From NCBI RefSeq assembly GCF_000308655.1, contig NZ_BAGC01000056.1:1-64000 (forward strand): a stretch of 64,000 nucleotides of DNA. The letters run 5' to 3'. Each line of letters opens with the position of its first letter. Position 1 is the stretch's first letter. Below the pieces are notes generated by a model, which had not been told where the DNA came from, searched no databases, and saw nothing but the letters and a program-made list of their open reading frames with translations. Of the stretch, positions 59,512-64,000 are shown piece after piece. The translations under genes and the position numbers were made by a program. Origin of the DNA: Nocardia niigatensis NBRC 100131. GTDB lineage: Bacteria; Actinomycetota; Actinomycetes; Mycobacteriales; Mycobacteriaceae.

Positions 59512-60789
59512 GTGAAGCGCGATGCCGCTCGGTTCGGAAAACGCACGAATGGATCGACCAAGAGCTCGAGAACAATCCGATACTGGTGGCGCGCCATACT
59601 CATCGGCGTCGTCACACTGCTGACGACGGCAATCGCGGCGCCCGGCGCCCGCGCCGATATCCCCTTCCCCGACAACGATCCGTTCTACGCGGCGCCCGCC
59701 GCCCTGGGAAGTTTCGCGAACGGGTCGGTGCTCAACTCCCGGCAGATCTCGGTGTTCGGGCAGTCGCTGCCGGTGGCGGGCTGGCAGATTCAATACCGGA
59801 CCACCGGCTCCCAGGGCGAGGCCGCCGCGGATGTGGCCACGGTGCTGAAGCCCAACATCCCGTGGAACGGGCCCGGTGATCGCCCGCTGCTGGCGTTCCA
59901 GGTCGCCGAGGACAGCCTCGGAACACGCTGCGCGCCATCGTTCGCGCTGCGCGGCGGCCGCGGCTTCTCCATCATCACCACGCTGCTGGATATCCCGTTC
60001 CTGGCGCAGGCGCTGGGGCGCGGGTGGGCGGTGGTGATATCCGACTATCAGGGCCCGCAGTCGCGCTTCTTCGACGGCATCAACTCCGGCCGGGCCGTGC
60101 TGGACGGCGTGCGTGCAGCCAAATCCTTTGCCCCGCTGGGCATTACCACGAACAGTCCGCTCGGCGCGTGGGGCTACTCGGGCGGCGCGTTCGCCACCCT
60201 GTGGGCCATGCAGATGCGGGCGAGCTACGCGCCCGAACTCAGGTTCGCGGGCGCGACCTCCGGCGGCGTGCCCAGCGATATCCCCGCCATGATGCGCGGA
60301 GTGGACGGCGGTTTCCAGGCCGGGCTCGCCGTGCTCATCCTGATCGCCCTGATACGCAACGATGTCGGCACCGGACTGACCACGCTGCTCAATGACAACG
60401 GCCGCAAGCTCCTGGCCCGGGAGGCCACCTCGTGCGCCGGCGACCTGGTGATCCACCACGCCATGCGGCACGTCGACGATTACTCGGCCACACCGAATCT
60501 CCTCGACAGCCAGCCGTTCAAGAACGCCGCCGCCCGCCAGGAACTGGGCGGCCAGGCCCCCGATGTCCCGATGTACCTCTACCACAGCAATGCCGACGAC
60601 GTGATCCCGGTGAGCGGCTTCAGCGCCCTCGTCGACCGCTATTGCACCCTCGGCGCGAACCTGACCGCTCTCCACTCGGGGATCGCCGGGCACAACCCCG
60701 CGGCAGTCGTGGAATCCCTCGGAGCCATGAACTTCCTGGCCGACCGCTTCGCCGGCAAACCGATGTCCCCCGGCTGCAGCGTGCGCTGA
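59512..60789 (+). CDS. Secreted lipase (PF03583 secretory-lipase family)
   Basis: A 425-residue exported hydrolase. A basic N-terminus is followed by the export helix ILIGVVTLLTTAIAAPGARA and the mature start DIPFPDNDPFYAAPA. The nucleophile elbow is WGYSGGAFA, the acid lies in SNADDVIPVSGF and the histidine in IAGHNPAA. Cysteines (TRCAPS, TSCAGD, RYCTLG, PGCSV) suggest two disulfides. GTG 59512 has GGAGG 5 bases upstream. It is a close paralogue of the gene at 62716. Confidence 0.9.
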   Translation: MKRDAARFGKRTNGSTKSSRTIRYWWRAILIGVVTLLTTAIAAPGARADIPFPDNDPFYAAPAALGSFANGSVLNSRQISVFGQSLPVAGWQIQYRTTGSQGEAAADVATVLKPNIPWNGPGDRPLLAFQVAEDSLGTRCAPSFALRGGRGFSIITTLLDIPFLAQALGRGWAVVISDYQGPQSRFFDGINSGRAVLDGVRAAKSFAPLGITTNSPLGAWGYSGGAFATLWAMQMRASYAPELRFAGATSGGVPSDIPAMMRGVDGGFQAGLAVLILIALIRNDVGTGLTTLLNDNGRKLLAREATSCAGDLVIHHAMRHVDDYSATPNLLDSQPFKNAAARQELGGQAPDVPMYLYHSNADDVIPVSGFSALVDRYCTLGANLTALHSGIAGHNPAAVVESLGAMNFLADRFAGKPMSPGCSVR

Positions 60790-60803
60790 GCCGACCCGAG
60801 CCG

Positions 60804-61325
60804 CTAGGCGCCGAAGGCGTCGAGGCCGGAGCGCCAGGCGGCAGTCAGGTCGGCGTGATCGGGGAAGCGGCCGTCGATCTCGAGGCTCACCATGCCGTGG
60901 GCGAAGGCCCACAGCGCGCGGGCGCGGGCCGGGTCGCCGCCGACCGCCGCCGTCAGCGGCCGCGCGGCGCGCTCCTCGAGGTCCGGCGGGAGCAGATCCC
61001 GGCGCAAGGGACGGTAGTTCATGAGGCGGTAGACGTGCGGGTGGGTTCGGGCATAGTCGCGGTACGCCTCGGCGACACCCGGGAGACCCTGCGGCGCAGC
61101 CTTTTCCAGGGCCTCCGCCACCTCGGCGAAACCCTGGGCCACCACCAGGGTTTCGAGAGCGGTCTTGTCGGGGACGTGCTTGTACAGGGAGGGGGCTTTG
61201 ATGCCCAGGGCCTCGGCTACGTTCCGCATGGTCAAGGCCTCGGGACCCTGGGCGTCCAACAGCGCGCGAGCGGCCGCGGCGATCTGCCGCTGCCGCTCGG
61301 TGAGCGTTCCGGTCCGGTCAGGCAC
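60804..61325 (-). CDS. TetR-family regulator (TetR_C_13-like)
   Basis: A 173-residue repressor. The helix-turn-helix is ERQRQIAAAARALLDAQG, ALTMRNVAEALGIKAPSLYK, then HVPDKTALETLV. The C-terminal ligand domain includes YARTHPHVYRLMNYRPL and ALWAFAHGMVSLEIDGRFP. GTG 61325 overlaps the stop of the DUF4260 gene (GTGCCTGA), so both form an operon. It should bind the twin GGCTAAC palindromes upstream of that operon. Confidence 0.9.
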   Translation of the reverse strand: MPDRTGTLTERQRQIAAAARALLDAQGPEALTMRNVAEALGIKAPSLYKHVPDKTALETLVVAQGFAEVAEALEKAAPQGLPGVAEAYRDYARTHPHVYRLMNYRPLRRDLLPPDLEERAARPLTAAVGGDPARARALWAFAHGMVSLEIDGRFPDHADLTAAWRSGLDAFGA

Positions 61326-61743
61326 GGACGAATCCGTCCACGGTGCGCAGGCCGTAGCCGGCGATGCGGTCGATGCCGATGTGCAGCATCCAGGCCAGCA
61401 GGAAGGTGAACAGGGCCGGAATCCGAAGCGGGGCAAAGGCGTACGCGACCGCGAGGACCAGGGGGATCCAGGTGCGGTGGGCGGCGTTGTAGAAGGGGAC
61501 CGCCTGGCGCGGCAATTGCCCCTGCCGCACCGGGTCTTTCGCGCCGATGGCCGCGAAGAAGGTGAGATCCGGGGCGATGAGACCGGCGGTGAGGGCGAGC
61601 CAGGAGCCGGCGCCGTGATTGACGCCCTCGAGGATCGCGAAGGCGGCGAGGAACACTGTCCAGGTGATCCAGCCGGCCTTGCGGAGCAGGGCCGGAACGC
61701 GGTGATCGGTGGTGGCGGGCAGGTTGGCGGCGATGGCGGTCAT
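61318..61743 (-). CDS. DUF4260-family membrane protein
   Basis: A 141-residue protein with four hydrophobic segments (WITWTVFLAAFAILEGV, SWLALTAGLIAPDLTFF, WIPLVLAVAYAFAP, FTFLLAWMLHIGIDRIAGYG). Conserved family residues are visible in LIAPDLTFF, YNAAHR and HIGIDRIAGYGL. The function is unknown. GGAGGG precedes ATG 61743. It is co-transcribed with, and probably repressed by, the TetR protein encoded directly downstream. Confidence 0.85.
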   Translation of the reverse strand: MTAIAANLPATTDHRVPALLRKAGWITWTVFLAAFAILEGVNHGAGSWLALTAGLIAPDLTFFAAIGAKDPVRQGQLPRQAVPFYNAAHRTWIPLVLAVAYAFAPLRIPALFTFLLAWMLHIGIDRIAGYGLRTVDGFVRA

Positions 61744-61768
61744 CGGACCCTCCGAGGCTTCTAACTGT

Positions 61769-61785
61769 GGCTAACGCTGTTAGCC
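61769..61785. promoter_or_regulatory. TetR operator 1
   Basis: GGCTAAC-GCT-GTTAGCC has 7-bp arms and lies 26 bp upstream of the DUF4260 start. The second site is its exact reverse complement. Confidence 0.8.
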
Positions 61786-61794
61786 ACCACGGTA

Positions 61795-61811
61795 GGCTAA
61801 CAGCGTTAGCC
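61795..61811. promoter_or_regulatory. TetR operator 2
   Basis: GGCTAAC-AGC-GTTAGCC is centred 26 bp from operator 1. The pair lies between the DUF4260-TetR operon and the YczE-like gene stop at 61828, both on the minus strand. Confidence 0.8.
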
Positions 61812-61827
61812 AGTCAACCCCGATCGC

Positions 61828-62469
61828 TCAGGCGGCCATCGGCTCGGCCTCCGGCGCGGGCGAGCCGGCCGGCTCCGGCGGATGGAAGCCCGGCAGGAAC
61901 CGATCCACGAACGGGATCATCAACTGGATCAGCGGCCCGACGGCGAACGCGTACACGACCGTGCCCACCCCGGCACCGCCGCCCAGGAGCCAACCCACGG
62001 ACAATACCGTCGCCTCCAGCCCTGTCCGGATGACCCACACCGGCTTGCCCGTGCGCCGGACCAGACCAGTCATCAGGCCATCGCGCGGACCCGGTCCCAT
62101 GCCCGCCCCGATATAGAGCACGGTCGCAATCGCATTGAGCACCACCGCCGCACCCATGGCCGCGATCCGGATCGGCAGCCCGGACAGCTCCGGCAGCGAC
62201 CACAGGCCCGCGTCCACCGAGACGCCGATCACGACCACATTGCTGACCGTGCCCAGACCCGGCCGCTGCCGCAGGGGAATCCAGGCCAGCAGCACCGCCG
62301 CACCCGTAATCGCCACGACCGAACCGAAACTCAGCGGCACCTGATCAGCCACGCCCTGATGGAACACATCCCACGGGTCCAGGCCGAGCGCGGCGCGGAT
62401 CATCACGGCCATGGAGAAGCCGTACAACCAGAGTCCGACATACAGGGCGATGAGGCGGCGCAACAACAT
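61828..62469 (-). CDS. YczE/YitT-like integral membrane protein
   Basis: A 213-residue membrane protein with five or six hydrophobic helices. It has the family's GLDPWDVFHQGVA, LGTVSNVVVIGVSVD, GAGMGPGPRDGLMTGL and GTVVYAFAVGPLIQL blocks. The role is unknown; relatives are predicted transporters or membrane sensors. ATG 62469 begins the first helix. No partner regulator is adjacent. Confidence 0.85.
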   Translation of the reverse strand: MLLRRLIALYVGLWLYGFSMAVMIRAALGLDPWDVFHQGVADQVPLSFGSVVAITGAAVLLAWIPLRQRPGLGTVSNVVVIGVSVDAGLWSLPELSGLPIRIAAMGAAVVLNAIATVLYIGAGMGPGPRDGLMTGLVRRTGKPVWVIRTGLEATVLSVGWLLGGGAGVGTVVYAFAVGPLIQLMIPFVDRFLPGFHPPEPAGSPAPEAEPMAA

Positions 62470-62597
62470 TGACCGAGCATGGCGGCAACTGGCATGCAAC
62501 TGGTAGAGCCAGTCGCAAAGATCTGGACTTCCCGCTGGATATATCTTTCCGCACAACAAACCGCGCAACGCCGCAGTTACGACGCGCGGAGAGGCCG

Positions 62598-62626
62598 TTG
62601 ACCGCGAGGACCGGCCGACTTACTTT
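62598..62626 (+). promoter_or_regulatory. Promoter of lipase gene (62716)
   Basis: TTGACC (62598-62603) and TACTTT (62621-62626) are spaced 17 bp, matching the promoter at 59399. The rest of 62470-62715 shows no gene. Confidence 0.65.
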
Positions 62627-62715
62627 TGGAATTCCGATGCGCCGGAACTCATGTCGGCGCGAACAGCGGGTCCGTGGTGTCCGGGGCGTCGGGGTGAGTC
62701 GACGCTGGAGGCGCA

Positions 62716-63993
62716 ATGCGGCGGGATGGCGCAGGATTCGGGCTACGCACGCGCAGATTCACGGGGCGCTCACGCAGGGTCCGATCCTGGTGGCGCGCCG
62801 GATTGATCGGCGCGGTGATGCTGCTGACGGCAGCCGTCGCGATGCCCAGCGCCCGCGCCGACATCCCCTACCCCGATGATGATCCGTTCTACTCGGCGCC
62901 GATCGACTTGGGAGAGTTCGCAAACGGGGCAGTCCTCGACTCGCGGCCCATCGCCGTCTTCGGGTTGCCGCTCCCGGTCGCGGGCTGGCAGGTGCAGTAC
63001 CGCACCACCGACTCCGCCGGGGCGCCCGCCGCCGACATGGCCACCGTCATGACGCCGTTCACGCCCTGGACCGGACCCGGCGATCGCCCACTGCTGTCCT
63101 ATCAGATCGCCGAGGACAGTCTCGGAACCCGGTGCGCCCCATCGTTCGCGCTGCGCGGCGGCCGCGACTTCTCCATCGCCACCACCCTGCTGGACGTGCC
63201 CTTCCTGGCCGAGGCGCTGCGCCGCGGCTGGGCCGTGGTGGTGCCGGACTACGAGGGCCCGCAGTCCCGCTTCTTCGACGGCGTGAACGCCGGCCGGGCC
63301 GTGCTGGACGGCGTCCGCGCCGCCAGATCCTTTGCCCCGCTGGGCATCACCGACACCAGTCCGGTCGGCGCCTGGGGCTATTCGGGCGGCGCCTTCGCCA
63401 CCCTGTGGGCCATGCAGCTGCGGGCGAGCTACGCGCCCGAGCTCTGGTTCGCGGGCGTGACCTCCGGCGGCGTGCCCGCGGACATCCCCGCCATCGCGCG
63501 CGGCGTGGACGGCGGCTATCAGGCCGGACTCGCGGTGCTGATCCTGCTGGCCCTGGCCCGCAACGATTCCGGCTCCGGCCTCGCGGACACCCTCGACGAC
63601 AACGGCCGGGCGCTATCGGACCAGGAGGCGACCTCCTGCGGCGGCGACCTGGTCACCCGTTATCTCTTCCGGCACGTCGACGACTTCTCAGCCGTCCCGG
63701 ACATCCTCGACAGCCAACCCTTCCGTTCCGCAACCAGCCGTCAGGAGCTGGGCGGCTGGGCGCCCGACGTGCCGCTGTACCTGTACCACAGCGATAACGA
63801 CGACGTGATCCCGTCGGCCGGGTTCACCGCCCTCGTGGACCGCTACTGCGCGCTGGGCGCGAACCTCACCGCCGTGCACTCGGCGATCCCGGGCCACAAT
63901 CCCGCGGCGCTCGGAGAAGCCTTGGGGGCCATGAACTTTCTGTCGGATCGCTTCGCCGGCGACCCGGTGACCGCCGGATGCACCGTGCGCTGA
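62716..63993 (+). CDS. Secreted lipase (PF03583 family), paralogue
   Basis: A 425-residue exported hydrolase. The export helix is AGLIGAVMLLTAAVAMPSARA and the mature start DIPYPDDDPFYSAP. The nucleophile lies in WGYSGGAFA, the acid in SDNDDVIPSAGF and the histidine in IPGHNPAA. Four cysteines are conserved with the paralogue. GGAGG lies 4 bases before the ATG. It has the same length as the protein encoded at 59512 and is similar throughout, so the two arose by duplication; only regulation or substrate preference may differ. Confidence 0.92.
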   Translation: MRRDGAGFGLRTRRFTGRSRRVRSWWRAGLIGAVMLLTAAVAMPSARADIPYPDDDPFYSAPIDLGEFANGAVLDSRPIAVFGLPLPVAGWQVQYRTTDSAGAPAADMATVMTPFTPWTGPGDRPLLSYQIAEDSLGTRCAPSFALRGGRDFSIATTLLDVPFLAEALRRGWAVVVPDYEGPQSRFFDGVNAGRAVLDGVRAARSFAPLGITDTSPVGAWGYSGGAFATLWAMQLRASYAPELWFAGVTSGGVPADIPAIARGVDGGYQAGLAVLILLALARNDSGSGLADTLDDNGRALSDQEATSCGGDLVTRYLFRHVDDFSAVPDILDSQPFRSATSRQELGGWAPDVPLYLYHSDNDDVIPSAGFTALVDRYCALGANLTAVHSAIPGHNPAALGEALGAMNFLSDRFAGDPVTAGCTVR

Positions 63994-64000
63994 GCGATCC

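Noticed and set aside
1..64000. CRISPR arrays, rRNA genes, intact transposase or integrase
   Set aside because: None seen on either strand; repeats present are only those listed.

Overview
The window is high-GC actinobacterial chromosome, most likely Nocardia or a close mycolate-producing relative. This is inferred from base composition, GTG starts, an SCO5389-family protein, a mycobacterial-type hemophore-related protein, a WS/DGAT acyltransferase, FadD-type ligases, several flavin monooxygenases and PF03583-type secreted lipases. There is no rRNA, CRISPR array, intact integrase or transposase. One tRNA gene (Arg, anticodon CCT) is present.

Layout. 1-6.1 kb: the 5' part of a non-ribosomal peptide synthetase (minus strand, running off the left edge), a LuxR-type regulator and an M23 peptidase. 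6.2-16.4 kb: nitronate monooxygenase, SCO5389-family protein, Ser/Thr kinase, two acyl-CoA ligases, methyltransferase, a frameshifted cupin remnant and a Baeyer-Villiger-type monooxygenase (BVMO). 16.5-20.5 kb: tRNA-Arg followed by a small island that ends in two copies of the tRNA 3' end. It carries a condensation-domain/GNAT fusion and an alpha/beta hydrolase. 20.7-25.6 kb: secreted lipase, orphan alkB, carboxyltransferase and a small secreted peptide. 25.9-31.6 kb: a DrrAB-like exporter, a giant SARP regulator and a DUF4097 protein. The exporter and DUF4097 promoters carry the same four-repeat SARP operator. 31.6-41.3 kb: TetR/NTF2-like pair, a CofH-like protein without its radical-SAM cysteines overlapping a second BVMO, lipoproteins, LysR/tautomerase, small membrane proteins and a CDF zinc transporter. 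41.3-45.3 kb: an MmyB-type regulator and an SDR gene, separated by a kinase gene that lies between about 217-bp direct repeats. 45.4-52.9 kb: a degenerate free-standing adenylation domain, MarR, quinone oxidoreductase, ctaD, an LLM oxidoreductase and a 2OG-Fe oxygenase. 53-64 kb: WS/DGAT, RluA, phosphodiesterase, AraC/BVMO pair, hemophore-like protein, two paralogous lipases, a TetR/DUF4260 operon and a YczE-like protein.

Functionally the window is dominated by lipid, alkane and ketone catabolism (AlkB, three BVMOs, three lipases, two ligases, WS/DGAT). Set into it are secondary-metabolism pieces (NRPS, lone A domain, C-GNAT fusion, SARP cassette).

The most interesting signals are the matched SARP operators, the tRNA-bounded island, the cluster-less CofH homologue coupled to a BVMO, and the repeat-flanked kinase insertion. 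All family calls come from reading motifs; no database search was run.
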